Positions 35,100 to 45,553 of a stretch of DNA of 64,000 nt are shown piece by piece (within the stretch, counting starts at the first letter, position 1; every line of letters begins with the position of its first letter). Made by a program: the position numbers and the translations under genes. The notes under the pieces were generated by a model that saw nothing but the letters and a program-made list of their open reading frames with translations, was not told where the DNA came from and searched no databases. This stretch comes from Synechococcus sp. PROS-7-1 (GTDB lineage: Bacteria > Cyanobacteriota > Cyanobacteriia > PCC-6307 > Cyanobiaceae), in contig NZ_CP047945.1 of NCBI RefSeq assembly GCF_014279795.1, forward strand, positions 124,001 to 188,000, written 5' to 3'.

Positions 35100-36667
35100 C
35101 GTGCCCTGGTGGTGTGCGAGAGGGTGGCCGCCCCGGATTCGGCTTGAACCAGTTCGCAGATGGTGGTGTCGAAGCTCTGGTCAACCAAGCGCTGGTAACG
35201 GCGGTAGCGGAGGATTCTTTCGCTGCGCAGACGGTTGAGGTGCCGGCGAAGGGCTTGGGGGTCCAGATCGGTCTGCTCCTGTTCCTGCTTGAGGGTCACC
35301 AGGCGCATGGCACTGGCCCAGTCACTGGTTTGCAGGGTGGAGCAGAGCAGCACGTGCTGATCGAAATCATGCAGGGCCTGGATTTCCTGGTGCGACGCTG
35401 ATGGGCTGGCAAGGGCCATGAGGCCAAGGCAGGCGGCATCGAGCACGGGGATGCCGAAACCTTCCACCAGTGAAGGGCTCACCAGGGCCAGGGCGTTGAG
35501 GTACAGGTGGCGTTTGGTGGCTTCATCCACGTAGCCGGTGAGCAGGATGCTCTTGTGACCGCTCACGAGGCGGCTCACCGAGGCGCTGTAGGCATCGTCT
35601 TTGAGCATGCCAGTGATACAGAAGCGGATGCCATGCCGTTCGATGCCCGATTCCACGTAGGCCCGGAGCGCAAACAGCAGGTTTTTGCGCGGTTCCACCG
35701 ATGAATTGAACAGGAGATAACCACCGGGTTGCAGCGTCTGCAGCCGCTCTTTGCCTTCGGCGTTGATCTTCAACGACGGCATTTGTGCTTCCCAGTCGAG
35801 TGCGTCGCCTGGAAATTGCAGGGAGGGTGATTGGATCAGAACCCTGCTGTGGTGTGCAGCTCCCTCCATGGCCGTTGGCAGAATGGAGGCATTGAATTTG
35901 CGTTGGGTTGCGCTGGAAACGAACAGCCGACCTGCCGGGGCGCAACTGCGCAGGCGTCGGGCAAAACCAGGCACGTGGTCACTCGTTTGCACGTACTCGA
36001 GTGGGATCAGGTCATGCACGGTCTGGATGAATACGGTTGGATTCGTGGGCCTGATCTGCAACGGGCAGGTGGTGATCAGCCCATCGAATCCCTGCAGGTC
36101 GAGTTCCAGCATCTCGCCGGGTTTCTGATTGGCCAGGCGGAAGCTGTTCACAAAAATGTCATCGGCGCAGATCAGCCCATCCACATTCAGGAGATAGTCG
36201 AGCCGTTCGGTTTGCAGGTAGGGGTTGTCGAACAGTTCGCGAATGGGCAGGCATTTGAGAGACCGACTGGGGTAGCGGCGCTGGGGAAAGAGGGTGCTGA
36301 GTTTGCTCCGGGCCCTCAGCACTGGCGGCACCCATTGATTCACGATCGGCAAGGCCCGCAGCACGCGCTGCCGCAGGCTCATCTGTGCCAGATGGCGATG
36401 ACCGGTGTTCAGGCCCTCGAGCACCCTGGCATAGAACACGGTGTCTGCCGTGGTTTTGGGGATGCGCCGCGAGCGCAGATCGTTCATCGGTGGATCAAAT
36501 TGGGTGAGCAGCCATACCTCAGCGCCGGCTCGTTTCAGGGCGCGAAGCACACCTTTGCTGTACACGGCAATGCCGCGGTGCTCGCTCTGCTCGAGATCGA
36601 TGGCTGTCACAACCAGCCGAAGACCATGCAGGGAATGGGATGACGGCATGGGGGATGTACTGGTCAT
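35072..36667 (-). CDS. GT4 family glycosyltransferase, long form
   Basis: Protein of 531 residues. LRLVVTAIDLEQSEHRGIAV near the start is the acceptor-domain opening; VFIQTVHDLIPLEYVQTSDH follows; the donor domain has GGYLLFNSSVEPRKNLLFAL and VSPSLVEGFGIPVLDAACLG. About 130 residues are inserted in the N-terminal domain. An internal start at MPSSHSLHGL would shorten it by 6. The ATG overlaps the stop of the upstream GT2 gene by 4 bases. Substrate unknown. Confidence 0.85.
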   Translation of the reverse strand: MTSTSPMPSSHSLHGLRLVVTAIDLEQSEHRGIAVYSKGVLRALKRAGAEVWLLTQFDPPMNDLRSRRIPKTTADTVFYARVLEGLNTGHRHLAQMSLRQRVLRALPIVNQWVPPVLRARSKLSTLFPQRRYPSRSLKCLPIRELFDNPYLQTERLDYLLNVDGLICADDIFVNSFRLANQKPGEMLELDLQGFDGLITTCPLQIRPTNPTVFIQTVHDLIPLEYVQTSDHVPGFARRLRSCAPAGRLFVSSATQRKFNASILPTAMEGAAHHSRVLIQSPSLQFPGDALDWEAQMPSLKINAEGKERLQTLQPGGYLLFNSSVEPRKNLLFALRAYVESGIERHGIRFCITGMLKDDAYSASVSRLVSGHKSILLTGYVDEATKRHLYLNALALVSPSLVEGFGIPVLDAACLGLMALASPSASHQEIQALHDFDQHVLLCSTLQTSDWASAMRLVTLKQEQEQTDLDPQALRRHLNRLRSERILRYRRYQRLVDQSFDTTICELVQAESGAATLSHTTRARQLAPRAAN

Positions 36668-37665
36668 CGCGACACAGCCTCGTTGCGTTGCTTAAGGCGC
36701 AGCCGTTCTTCCCTGAGATCCATCAGCACCAGGTCTCGACCACGCAATTCCTCCTCAAGATCCTTGATCTGGTCTTCGATGCTGCGAAGACGGTCTACTT
36801 CGGCCTGGAGGGGTTCCAGCTCATGCACCCTGGCCAGAAGTTCGGGAAGTTGATGGATCACGATCTCCCGCAGTTGATGTGACTCCCATTGCTGCTGCTG
36901 CAGAAACAGCTGCAGCTGCGCTGGGGTGGCTTGGTTCAGGAACGCGCGCACGCGCGCTCGCAAACGGGTGAGGTCTTCACTATTGCCGGCCTGTCCTTCC
37001 TGGGTGCTGCGGGTGCTCTCGGATTCATGGATCGCACACGACCCTCCACTCAGCCAGACCTGCTGGCCGAGGGTCTGCTGCACATCCAGACAAAGCTCCA
37101 CGTCCTCCCCGCACACCTTGTAGTGCTCATTCAGCCGCACCCTTTGGAAGTCATCGCGACGGATCCACTGCAGGGCGCCGGTGACGGCCGCCACCGGTCC
37201 TGTGGGCGTGACCTCGGGTCGATCGGCGGGAATCAAGCGATCGAGCAGGTGATAGGCAGAACCCCTGGAGTCGAAATTGATGCCCGCGTGCGTCAGCCGC
37301 CCCTGTTGATCGCGCAGCACGGCTCCCACCAGACTTACCTCTGGCTGTTGCTTGAGAACGCTCAGAGCAGCGTCAACACAATCGCGATCGAGAATCAGAT
37401 CATCATTGGCGAGCATCAACACCTCGCCGCCGGCGCGCGCCGCCAACCCATTCATGTTGCCGGCGAAGTGATAAGGCACTCTGCGGGCAATGTGAAAGTC
37501 GTAACGGCTGCTGTTGCGGATCTGCGCTTCCTCAGCATCGCTGCCGTTCCAGGAGCAGAGGATTTCAACGTCGAGAGGTGCCAGGCTGCAGGCAGCATCC
37601 AGGCTGTCGCAAAGGCGATTGATCAGCGCTGCTGTCCTTGAAACCACCAGGATGGACAGCCGCAT
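36664..37665 (-). CDS. GT2 glycosyltransferase with C-terminal coiled coil
   Basis: Protein of 333 residues. MRLSILVVSRTAALINRLCD, VLMLANDDLILDRDCVDAAL (DD metal site), TGALQWIRRDDF and CGEDVELCLDV form a rhamnosyltransferase-type GT2 domain (1 to about 230). The last 100 residues are a heptad-rich coiled coil (LPELLARVHELEPLQAEVDR onward), which may mediate oligomerisation or chain-length control; that role is a guess. Part of the 38956-35072 run with RgpF-like and GT4 genes. Confidence 0.86.
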   Translation of the reverse strand: MRLSILVVSRTAALINRLCDSLDAACSLAPLDVEILCSWNGSDAEEAQIRNSSRYDFHIARRVPYHFAGNMNGLAARAGGEVLMLANDDLILDRDCVDAALSVLKQQPEVSLVGAVLRDQQGRLTHAGINFDSRGSAYHLLDRLIPADRPEVTPTGPVAAVTGALQWIRRDDFQRVRLNEHYKVCGEDVELCLDVQQTLGQQVWLSGGSCAIHESESTRSTQEGQAGNSEDLTRLRARVRAFLNQATPAQLQLFLQQQQWESHQLREIVIHQLPELLARVHELEPLQAEVDRLRSIEDQIKDLEEELRGRDLVLMDLREERLRLKQRNEAVSR

Positions 37666-37693
37666 TAAGAAGGATCGTTTGAAGGCGACTTTA

Positions 37694-38956
37694 TCAAGGG
37701 TTCAAGTAGCGGGACCGCAGCAGGTCTTCGAGGTCTGCGCGCAGGCCGTCGTCGTCAGGCCCGAGATAAGGCTTCAGTTCGCTAAGGGGAAGTGGGAGCG
37801 TTTGACGCAGGGGCAGGTTGAAGAGCACCTGCTTTTTGAGCAAGGGACAGCCCTGCTTCAGCAGTGACTGCCAGGCGAACAGGCTCAGGTTGACCTCGCG
37901 AGGTTCGCGCACCTCGAAACGGGCCAGTTCCCCATGGGTGGTGGATTCATCCAGCAACATATGAATCAGAGAAAAGCGGGCTTTCACCGTGAATCCCGCC
38001 TGCAACAACGCCTGGCTGAGTCCCAGCTCGCCTTGGTTGATCAGATCATCCTTGCTGCCGTTGATCGGGAACTCTCTCCAGAACTGTTCCCAGGCGGGCG
38101 CTTGAATCAGCCGTGCATTGCCCATCAATAGATAGGACTGCACGTGGTAACGATCCCGTTCAACGGAATCGGTGATCCCGCTCAGTTGACCGAGCGCTGG
38201 ATCCTGTTCATCCGCCATCAAGCTGAGCGTGCGCAGGAAGGCGTTGGCCCCTCCTACCGGCAGGGTGCTGTCGTTGGCCAGCACCAGCGTGGCTCGTGCT
38301 CTGGTCAGGTCGCTGCTTTCGTTCAGCAGGCAGCAGAAGTCCCGGTAGGCCCCGAGGCAGAGCCCGATGTTGTTTCGCAGCAGCACTGGAATCCCTTGGT
38401 GTTGCAAGGCGTCCAGAGCCTCTGCAGCCAGCTCGGAGCTGGACACGACCACGCACCAGCCCGCGGCCTTCAGCCCTTGGAACACCGCCATCCAACTGCG
38501 AGGCAGCAGCCCTCGTCGGTCGTAGTGGTGCCAGAAAAACAGGGGGGCCTGGGGGTGCTGCCGCAGGTGCGCCAGCACGGCGTCTGCATGCTTCAGGCGG
38601 CCCCGGTGGTTCCACAGCTGCAGGCGACGGTTGGCGGCTTCTCGCCTAAGGGTCTCGCCCGCCTGATGCCAGGCCTCGGTGCTCTGAAGCATTTGCAGGA
38701 GCTCAAGAGCGTCGCCACATCCGGCCTTCGGGTGGCCGGCAGCGGCCGACCACAAACGCAGCTTGGGATGGTGACTACTGAGGTCGAGGCCAACACGACC
38801 ACCGGCCCGCAATCCCTTGAGAAGCCGCGGGCGTCCGGCTCCCAGGCCTCGCAACGCCTTCATCACCCGACGTGCAGGTACGTCAGGGTCGTTGCTGCAG
38901 ATGCTCAGTGACCGGCTGAGCCGGCGCAGCTGCAGGGCCTGCTCCAGGCGTGCCAT
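37694..38956 (-). CDS. RgpF-like rhamnan synthesis family protein
   Basis: Protein of 420 residues. APLFFWHHYDRRGLLPRSWM, VLLRNNIGLCLGAYRDFCCL and ATLVLANDSTLPVGG are characteristic of the rhamnan synthesis F / polysaccharide-modifying GT family found in streptococcal and cyanobacterial polysaccharide loci. I chose ATG 38956 (MARLEQALQL): the longer extension to 39076 crosses the secA start and its promoter. First gene of a three-gene minus run. It suggests rhamnose in the glycan, though no dTDP-rhamnose genes are in the window. Confidence 0.82.
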   Translation of the reverse strand: MARLEQALQLRRLSRSLSICSNDPDVPARRVMKALRGLGAGRPRLLKGLRAGGRVGLDLSSHHPKLRLWSAAAGHPKAGCGDALELLQMLQSTEAWHQAGETLRREAANRRLQLWNHRGRLKHADAVLAHLRQHPQAPLFFWHHYDRRGLLPRSWMAVFQGLKAAGWCVVVSSSELAAEALDALQHQGIPVLLRNNIGLCLGAYRDFCCLLNESSDLTRARATLVLANDSTLPVGGANAFLRTLSLMADEQDPALGQLSGITDSVERDRYHVQSYLLMGNARLIQAPAWEQFWREFPINGSKDDLINQGELGLSQALLQAGFTVKARFSLIHMLLDESTTHGELARFEVREPREVNLSLFAWQSLLKQGCPLLKKQVLFNLPLRQTLPLPLSELKPYLGPDDDGLRADLEDLLRSRYLNP

Positions 38957-39038
38957 GAACGTTGTGCGGTACGGATGGCCGCAGTATCCCTGCTGAGAGA
39001 CCTCAGTAGGCTGGCGCGCAGACGATTTAGCGCCTTCC

Positions 39039-41906
39039 ATGCTCAAGCTGCTGCTGGGTGATCCCAATGCCCGCAAGCTGAAGCGCTATCAGCCGATCGT
39101 GTCCGACATCAATCTCCTCGAGGAGGAGGTGGCGCCCCTCAGCGACGACGACCTGCGCCGGCGCACCGCTGAGTTCCGTCAGCGCCTCGACAACGCCGGC
39201 AGCCTCGACCAGCAGCGGCCTGTGCTTGATGAGCTGCTGCCGGAGGCGTTTGCCGTGGTGCGTGAGGCCGGCAAGCGCGTGCTGGGCATGCGCCATTTCG
39301 ACGTGCAGCTGATCGGCGGCATGGTGCTGCATGAGGGCCAGATCGCGGAGATGAAAACCGGCGAGGGCAAAACCCTCGTGGCCACCCTGCCCAGCTTCCT
39401 CAATGCCCTCACCGGCCGCGGCGTGCACGTGGTCACCGTGAACGACTACTTGGCCCGCCGTGATGCCGAGTGGATGGGGCAGGTGCACCGTTTCCTGGGC
39501 CTCTCGGTGGGGTTGATCCAGCAGGACATGACCCCTGCTGAGCGCCGCCGCAACTACGGCTGCGACATCACCTACGCCACTAACTCCGAGCTCGGGTTCG
39601 ACTACCTGCGCGACAACATGGCCGCCGACATCAACGAGGTGGTGCAGCGGGAGTTCCAGTACTGCGTGATCGATGAAGTCGACTCGATCCTGATCGATGA
39701 GGCGCGCACCCCCCTGATCATTTCCGGCCAGGTGGAGCGGCCCCAGGAGAAGTATCAGAAGGCGGCGGAAGTGGCCGCAGCCCTCACCAGGGCCGCCGAG
39801 ATGGGCAAGGACGGGATCGATCCCGAGGGCGACTACGAAGTGGATGAGAAGCAGCGCAGCTGCACCCTCACCGATGAGGGCTTTGCCAAGGCGGAGCAGA
39901 TGATCGGCGTGGCCGACCTCTACGACCCCCAGGATCCCTGGGCCCACTACATCACCAACGCCCTCAAGGCCAAGGATCTGTTCACCCGCGATGTGAATTA
40001 CATCGTGCGCGACGGCGAAGCGGTGATCGTGGATGAATTCACCGGCCGGGTGATGCCGGGGCGTCGCTGGAGCGACGGCCAGCACCAGGCGATCGAAGCC
40101 AAGGAAGCCCTGCCGATCCAGCCGGAAACCCAGACCCTGGCCTCGATCACCTACCAGAACTTCTTCCTGCTCTACCCCCGCCTGGCTGGGATGACCGGCA
40201 CGGCCAAAACCGAGGAAACCGAGTTCGAGAAGACCTACAAGCTCGAAACCACCATCGTGCCCACCAACCGGGTGCGGGCCCGCCAGGACTGGGTGGACCA
40301 GGTGTACAAAACCGAAGAGGCCAAGTGGCGGGCCGTGGCCAAGGAAACCGCGGAGGTGCACCAACAGGGCCGTCCGGTGCTGGTGGGCACCACCAGTGTG
40401 GAAAAGAGTGAGCTGCTCAGTGCCCTGCTGGCGGAAGAGGACATTCCCCACAACCTGCTCAATGCCAAACCCGAGAACGTGGAGCGGGAAGCCGAGATCG
40501 TGGCCCAGGCCGGACGCTCCGGGGCGGTGACCATCGCCACCAACATGGCCGGCCGTGGCACCGACATCATTCTTGGCGGCAACAGCGATTACATGGCCCG
40601 CCTCAAGCTGCGGGAGGTGCTGCTCTCCAGGCTTGTGCGTCCCGAAGAAGGCCACCGGCCGCCCGTGCCCCTGCAGCGCAGTGGCGCTGAGGGTGGCGGC
40701 GGTTTTGCTGCCAAGGCAGCTCCCGCCAGCGGCCCCCATGGCCATGCCCCCAGTGAGGCCCGGGCCATCGGCAGCCTCTATCCCTGTCAGCTCACGGAAG
40801 ACACCGATCAGGCTCTGGCCGATCTGGCCAAGGATCTGGTCAAGGCCTGGGGCGACCGGGCGCTCACGGTGATCGAACTGGAAGACCACATCGCCACCGC
40901 GGCAGAGAAAGCCCCCACCGACGACCCCGCCATTGCCGCCCTGCGTGCGGCCATCGCCCGGGTGAAGGGGGAATACGACGACGTGGTGAAGCAGGAAGAG
41001 CAGCGGGTGCGTGAGGCCGGTGGTTTGCACGTGATCGGCACCGAGCGCCATGAATCCCGCCGGGTGGACAACCAGTTGCGCGGCCGGGCGGGCCGTCAGG
41101 GTGACCCGGGCTCCACCCGTTTCTTCCTCTCCCTCGGCGACAACCTGCTGCGCATCTTCGGGGGCGACCGGGTGGCTGGATTGATGAATGCCTTCCGGGT
41201 GGAGGAAGACATGCCGATCGAATCGGGCATGCTCACCCGCTCCCTTGAGGGGGCCCAGAAAAAGGTGGAGACGTACTACTACGACATCCGCAAGCAGGTG
41301 TTCGAGTACGACGAGGTGATGAACAACCAGCGCAAGGCGGTGTATTCCGAGCGACGCCGGGTGCTGGAGGGCCGTGAGCTCAAAAAGCAGGTGGTGGGTT
41401 ATGGCGAGCGCACCATGAACGAGATCGTGGAGGCCTACGTGAATCCGGATCTGCCGCCGGAAGAATGGGACGTGAGCCAGCTGGTGAGCAAGGTGCAGGA
41501 GTTTGTGTATCTGCTCGACGACCTCCAGCCCGATCAGCTCCAGGGCCTGTCGATGGAGGAGCTCAAGGCCTTTCTCCAGGAGCAACTGCGCAATGCCTAC
41601 GACCTCAAGGAGGGCCAGATCGAAGACCAGCGTCCGGGCCTGATGCGCGAAGCAGAGCGCTTCTTCATTCTTCAGCAGATCGACACCCTCTGGCGCGAAC
41701 ATTTGCAGTCGATGGATGCCCTGCGCGAGTCGGTGGGTCTACGCGGCTACGGCCAGAAGGACCCCCTGATCGAATACAAGAACGAGGGCTACGACATGTT
41801 CCTGGACATGATGACCAACATGCGCCGCAACGTGATCTATTCCATGTTCATGTTCCAGCCCGCACCGCCTGCAGGGCAGTCGGCGAGCCAGCGAACAACG
41901 GCCTGA
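39039..41906 (+). CDS. secA: Protein translocase ATPase SecA
   Basis: Protein of 955 residues; drives Sec-dependent export and thylakoid insertion in cyanobacteria. [14 protein letters not shown] (Walker A, near residue 105), [20 protein letters not shown] (DEAD-like Walker B), [15 protein letters not shown] and [18 protein letters not shown] are intact. About 110 residues inserted between these last two (from about residue 530, Pro/Gly-rich then acidic) are usual for cyanobacterial SecA. The C-terminus lacks the zinc-binding SEC-C motif. It marks the return from the glycan island to core genome. Confidence 0.98.
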   Translation: MLKLLLGDPNARKLKRYQPIVSDINLLEEEVAPLSDDDLRRRTAEFRQRLDNAGSLDQQRPVLDELLPEAFAVVREAGKRVLGMRHFDVQLIGGMVLHEGQIAEMKTGEGKTLVATLPSFLNALTGRGVHVVTVNDYLARRDAEWMGQVHRFLGLSVGLIQQDMTPAERRRNYGCDITYATNSELGFDYLRDNMAADINEVVQREFQYCVIDEVDSILIDEARTPLIISGQVERPQEKYQKAAEVAAALTRAAEMGKDGIDPEGDYEVDEKQRSCTLTDEGFAKAEQMIGVADLYDPQDPWAHYITNALKAKDLFTRDVNYIVRDGEAVIVDEFTGRVMPGRRWSDGQHQAIEAKEALPIQPETQTLASITYQNFFLLYPRLAGMTGTAKTEETEFEKTYKLETTIVPTNRVRARQDWVDQVYKTEEAKWRAVAKETAEVHQQGRPVLVGTTSVEKSELLSALLAEEDIPHNLLNAKPENVEREAEIVAQAGRSGAVTIATNMAGRGTDIILGGNSDYMARLKLREVLLSRLVRPEEGHRPPVPLQRSGAEGGGGFAAKAAPASGPHGHAPSEARAIGSLYPCQLTEDTDQALADLAKDLVKAWGDRALTVIELEDHIATAAEKAPTDDPAIAALRAAIARVKGEYDDVVKQEEQRVREAGGLHVIGTERHESRRVDNQLRGRAGRQGDPGSTRFFLSLGDNLLRIFGGDRVAGLMNAFRVEEDMPIESGMLTRSLEGAQKKVETYYYDIRKQVFEYDEVMNNQRKAVYSERRRVLEGRELKKQVVGYGERTMNEIVEAYVNPDLPPEEWDVSQLVSKVQEFVYLLDDLQPDQLQGLSMEELKAFLQEQLRNAYDLKEGQIEDQRPGLMREAERFFILQQIDTLWREHLQSMDALRESVGLRGYGQKDPLIEYKNEGYDMFLDMMTNMRRNVIYSMFMFQPAPPAGQSASQRTTA

Positions 41907-41924
41907 GGCCAGGGAGCCTCTTTT
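41905..41924 (+). terminator. Probable secA terminator
   Basis: GAGGC-CAGGGA-GCCTC followed by TTTT. The 5-bp stem begins inside the secA stop codon and the T-run overlaps the cysE stop codon from the other strand. The stem is short, so efficiency may be modest. Confidence 0.55.
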
Positions 41925-42666
41925 AATCCCCCAGGAACTCGAGGATCTCCCGGTCCTTGAGATTCTGGGCTTTGCCGGTGCGCACTTCTCGCAGGGGGCG
42001 ACCGCTGGCGGCGGCCATGGTGCGGAGATTGTCCTGCAGGCTTCGCACTTGCCCCTCGAGCTGATCGATCCGCTCCATCAGGTTGCGGATCACATTCGCT
42101 TCCGCATCCGGAAGCGCGGAGTGGGCGAGAGGGTTGATGCGCACGCCGCTTTGGTGGATTACGCGTCCGGGAATTCCCACCACCGTGCAATCGGCTTCCA
42201 CGTCGCGCACCACCACCGATCCAGCGCCGATTCGGGTGTTGGCGCCCACTTTGATCGCGCCTAGCACCTTGGCACCGGCGCCGATCACCACGTTGTTGGC
42301 CAGGGTGGGATGGCGTTTGCCGTGGTCTTTGCCCGTGCCCCCCAGGGTCACCCCTTGGTACAGAAGGCAGCGGTCACCCACTTCGGCGGTTTCGCCGATC
42401 ACCACGCCCATGCCGTGGTCGATGAACACGCCATGGCCGATCCTGGCGCCGGGATGGATCTCCACACCGGTGAGATTGCGGCCGAGTTGGCTGAGCAGGC
42501 GGGCTGCCAGCTTCAAGGGGAGCCTGGAGCGCCAGAGCCGATGGCTGAGCCGGTGCAGGCTCAGGGCTTGAAAGCCCGGGTAACACAGCAAAATTTCCAG
42601 CGGGCCACGGGCCGCTGGATCCCGCTCGCGGATGATCGCCAGGTCGGCGCGGATGTGCTTCAACAT
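41923..42666 (-). CDS. cysE: Serine O-acetyltransferase
   Basis: Protein of 247 residues; makes O-acetylserine from serine and acetyl-CoA, the first step of cysteine synthesis. The left-handed beta-helix is visible as hexapeptide repeats: [60 protein letters not shown] and [16 protein letters not shown] holds the catalytic-type His. The acidic, helical C-terminus ends EILEFLGD. Convergent with secA. Confidence 0.95.
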   Translation of the reverse strand: MLKHIRADLAIIRERDPAARGPLEILLCYPGFQALSLHRLSHRLWRSRLPLKLAARLLSQLGRNLTGVEIHPGARIGHGVFIDHGMGVVIGETAEVGDRCLLYQGVTLGGTGKDHGKRHPTLANNVVIGAGAKVLGAIKVGANTRIGAGSVVVRDVEADCTVVGIPGRVIHQSGVRINPLAHSALPDAEANVIRNLMERIDQLEGQVRSLQDNLRTMAAASGRPLREVRTGKAQNLKDREILEFLGD

Positions 42667-42721
42667 GCCTGTCCGCCGCGCCCTCAGCGCTAGTCGGCGC
42701 CATTGTGGCAGTTGAACGCCA

Positions 42722-43711
42722 TCAGGCGGTTTGCAGGCCGATTTCCTTGCGCAGCAGTTCGATGGTGTCGGCGCTCAGGTAGCTCTCGGCGCAGTGCACC
42801 TGGGGCATGCGCATCAGTTGTGAGCGGTTCTGACGCAGGCTCTGTTCCACCAGCGGCAGGCTGGGACGGTCGCAGAGCACATGGCTGGAGGCCCGCAGTA
42901 GGGCGAGCAAGCGGCTGTTCACATCGGGGGTGGCGGTCATCAGCAGCAGCTCGTTGCCGCGCATGCTGTGCAGGATCACCTCAGCCGCCCGCAGGATGCC
43001 GGGGCTGATGCTTACCAGACCCACCACGCTGCCGCCCCGCAGCTCCTTGAGCATGGCCAGTTCAGCGCGGAAGTCGTTGAGGTCCACCGCCACGGCCCGC
43101 ACTCCGTGCTGTTTGGCGAGTTCCTCCACCGGCTGCAGGAAATAGCGGCTGGTCACCACCGTGCCGTTGCTGGCGCTCTCCAGCACGCTTTCAAGTTCCT
43201 CCATTGGCACCACTTCCACCGGCACGTCCAGGCAGGGTTCCAGTTCCTCGGCGATCAGCATCGAGGCGCCGATGTCTTCTCGGGGGGTGCTGACCAGCAC
43301 CCGGGCACCGCAGCGCAGGCGCCAGTCGATTTCCCGGGTGAGCAGATCACGGGTTTGTTGAAGAGTGCAGCCGGCGTTCAGCAATCCGTCCACGCATTTG
43401 CGCACTTCCCGGTCGAGGTCGGTCACCCCCCGGTTGCGCGGGCTCATCGGTGTGCGGATCTCCCGGGGCTTCTGCTGGTCGCGCACGTAGATGCCCGAGC
43501 CGGCCATGGCTTCCACCACACCATCGGTTTCCAGCTGGCGGTACACCTTGCTGATGGTGTTGCGGTGCAGGCCGGTCTGCATGGCCAGCTGCCGGGTGCT
43601 GGGCAGGCGATGCCCAGGGGGGTAGTGCCGGGCCGCGATCGCGAAGCAGATCTGGTTGTAGAGCTGGGTCGACGCCGGGATGTCGCTTTCCTGCTGAATG
43701 TGGAATCGCAC
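42722..43711 (-). CDS. GntR-family transcriptional regulator
   Basis: Protein of 329 residues. The N-terminal winged helix (about 10-80) reads [40 protein letters not shown] and [20 protein letters not shown], typical of GntR (YtrA/MocR-like start). The C-terminal 240 residues are not an aminotransferase domain but a periplasmic-binding-like alpha/beta region ([38 protein letters not shown]) that may bind a small effector. It is a form I recall as conserved in picocyanobacteria. A perfect inverted repeat and a direct repeat lie 90-165 bases upstream. Confidence 0.85.
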   Translation of the reverse strand: MRFHIQQESDIPASTQLYNQICFAIAARHYPPGHRLPSTRQLAMQTGLHRNTISKVYRQLETDGVVEAMAGSGIYVRDQQKPREIRTPMSPRNRGVTDLDREVRKCVDGLLNAGCTLQQTRDLLTREIDWRLRCGARVLVSTPREDIGASMLIAEELEPCLDVPVEVVPMEELESVLESASNGTVVTSRYFLQPVEELAKQHGVRAVAVDLNDFRAELAMLKELRGGSVVGLVSISPGILRAAEVILHSMRGNELLLMTATPDVNSRLLALLRASSHVLCDRPSLPLVEQSLRQNRSQLMRMPQVHCAESYLSADTIELLRKEIGLQTA

Positions 43712-43801
43712 GCCGGTGGGCCAGGTCGGAATGCGGCCACCCTAAGGACAGGAAGGCTTGGTGACAATTGCCTGGGTGGTCTGTGTCCCTATGCCAGTTT
43801 T

Positions 43802-43823
43802 TCCGGATGTGCATTCATCCGGA
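43802..43823. promoter_or_regulatory. Perfect 8-bp inverted repeat upstream of the GntR gene
   Basis: TCCGGATG-TGCATT-CATCCGGA is a perfect 8-bp inverted repeat with a 6-base spacer, 91 bases upstream of the GntR start in the 286-base gap. Half-site centres are 14 bases apart. It is not followed by a T-run, so it is more likely a protein-binding site than a terminator. Autoregulation is possible but unproven. Confidence 0.45.
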
Positions 43824-43847
43824 GATGCAACATTATTGACGCGTTTC

Positions 43848-43877
43848 CGTAACGATTTTGCGGCTGTAGCGTAACGA
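43848..43877. promoter_or_regulatory. Direct repeat CGTAACGA, 22-base period
   Basis: CGTAACGA occurs at 43848-43855 and 43870-43877, exactly 22 bases apart (about two helix turns), next to the inverted repeat. On the minus strand the copies lie upstream of AT-rich AATAAT near 43831-43836, a possible -10 of the GntR gene. Confidence 0.4.
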
Positions 43878-43997
43878 ATACGTTCTAGACTGGTTTTGCT
43901 TCTGTTTGTGCGCACGGCTCCTGGGCTCGATATGAGCTGTAGCGAGATGCAACTGGCCCAAGTTCTTGGCCGTGATTCTTCGGGTTGGAGTTTGCTT

Positions 43998-45503
43998 TTA
44001 CGCCGTTCCGCGCTGCCTGAGAAGGGCGATCAAGTGGGAACGGGCAGCCTCGAGCATGGGTTTCCAGGCCCCTGGTGATGGGCAGCGCACTAGCCTCATC
44101 GCGCTGTAGAGAAATGTCGCGTCCCCATCAGCTCCCCAGCGCCAGTCACAGGGATCGCCCAGCATCAGCAGGGTTGGCACTCCCATGGCACCGGCCAGAT
44201 GGGCGATGGAGGTGTCCACGCAGATCACCGCATCCAGGTTGTCCATCACCCGTGCCGTTTGCAGCCAGCAGGGTGATGCCAGGGGCCAGGCCATCGCCCC
44301 CCCTGTGCATTGGTCCACGGCATCACGGTTGTCCTGGTCCAGTTGCAGGCTCACCAGATCGAGGTTGTCTGCGTTGAGTAGGTCCCCCAAGTCAGACCAG
44401 AGTTGATCGAAAGGAACATCCCTGATCCGTGCGTTGCGTTCTGCTCTTGGCGTGCGGTGTCGCCCGGCGTTCCAGAGCAGCCCGATGCGAGGCCGCTTGC
44501 TGTGATCAGTGCGCAAGCGCTTGAGATAGCCCAGCCGCGGGGGGGAGGCCGGCGTCCATCGCTTGAGAACAAAGGGCAGATAAAACAGTGCCAGTTGTCT
44601 GCTGTCGGCGGCCCCCCAGGGAGGTTGTGCCCCGTTCAAGGGGCTGATGGTCACGTTCTGCTCGCGATGCAGTCGTTGCTCGAGCAAAGGGATCAGAGCA
44701 GGGCGCACCTGCAGCTCCAGGTGCTGGCAACGCTGGGCCGCAGCAGACACCCAGCCCACGCTTTGCAAGGCGTCACCGAAACCCTGGTCATCCCAGAGGA
44801 TCAGCCGCTGGCAGAGCTCTCCCTTCCACAACGTCGCTTGACGCCGATGGTCGAGAAACGCGGCTCGCTCGTTGCTGAGGCCTGCGAGCAGAAGCGTCTG
44901 TGCCGCTTGGTCGAAGCCGTCCGCCTGCAGGCGGTAGATGCCCAGATTGAGCAATTGCCGTTGCAGCTGAATCGAAGCCTCCAGATCCCGGCAGGGCGTT
45001 CCCACCAGCTGCTCGAAGGGTTGTGAGGCAAGTTCGGGTGCCTGAAGCTGCAGATGCAGCCGCAGGGCCTGCTCCTGGCTGTGAATGGCCTCAGGTTTGC
45101 GGCCGAGCTGCTGGAGGCACAGGGCACGGTTGGCTAAGGCTGTCACCGAAGGCTGTCGTTGTAGCTGCCGGTTGCAGAGATCCAGAGCTTCTGATGGACG
45201 GCGCTGAAACAGGCGCAGGTCGCATCCCGCTGCATGCAGCAGTTCGGCATCGGCATCATTCAGGTCTGGTAACGCCAGACCCCGTTGCAGCCAATGATTG
45301 GCCGCATCCGCCTGGAGCGCATCCAGTTCCAGCAGCACCAGGTTGCTGAAGGTGCGTGGACGTTGGGGCTCGAGCTCCAGGACCCGTTGGTAAGCCCGTC
45401 GCGCTTGCGCTTGACGGCCAAGACGCTGCAGCAAGCGTCCGGCCTGATGCCAGTGATCGGCCGTGCAACATCCCTTGGCTAGCCATTGCTGCTTGAGCAG
45501 CAA
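43998..45503 (-). CDS. TPR protein with GT9-like domain, paralogue of the 3358-5082 product
   Basis: Protein of 501 residues. TPR-like repeats fill the first 200 residues (QAGRLLQRLGRQAQARRAYQ). The C-terminal domain has RLILWDDQGFGDALQSVGWV and VICVDTSIAHLAGAMGVPTL, then FLYSAMRLVRCPSPGAW, matching the TPR-GT9 protein beside the exporter (there SSMRLFRQP). The start is doubtful: TTG 45503 is the first standard start, but upstream in-frame codons back to the infC stop read SIQDLEQQGQWEQAWLLLK, which looks like a TPR helix; no ATG or GTG exists there. It lies 50 bases downstream of infC on the same strand. Confidence 0.8.
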   Translation of the reverse strand: MLLKQQWLAKGCCTADHWHQAGRLLQRLGRQAQARRAYQRVLELEPQRPRTFSNLVLLELDALQADAANHWLQRGLALPDLNDADAELLHAAGCDLRLFQRRPSEALDLCNRQLQRQPSVTALANRALCLQQLGRKPEAIHSQEQALRLHLQLQAPELASQPFEQLVGTPCRDLEASIQLQRQLLNLGIYRLQADGFDQAAQTLLLAGLSNERAAFLDHRRQATLWKGELCQRLILWDDQGFGDALQSVGWVSAAAQRCQHLELQVRPALIPLLEQRLHREQNVTISPLNGAQPPWGAADSRQLALFYLPFVLKRWTPASPPRLGYLKRLRTDHSKRPRIGLLWNAGRHRTPRAERNARIRDVPFDQLWSDLGDLLNADNLDLVSLQLDQDNRDAVDQCTGGAMAWPLASPCWLQTARVMDNLDAVICVDTSIAHLAGAMGVPTLLMLGDPCDWRWGADGDATFLYSAMRLVRCPSPGAWKPMLEAARSHLIALLRQRGTA

Positions 45504-45553
45504 CCAGGCCTGTTCCCACTGGCCTTGCTGTTCGAGATCCTGTATCGACAGGG

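Noticed and set aside
39027-41702. 891-codon minus-strand open frame
   Set aside because: Antisense to secA; His/Val/Leu-rich low-information sequence, no domain.
43896-44078. 60-codon plus-strand open frame
   Set aside because: Overlaps the 3' end of the TPR-glycosyltransferase and has no protein-like feature.
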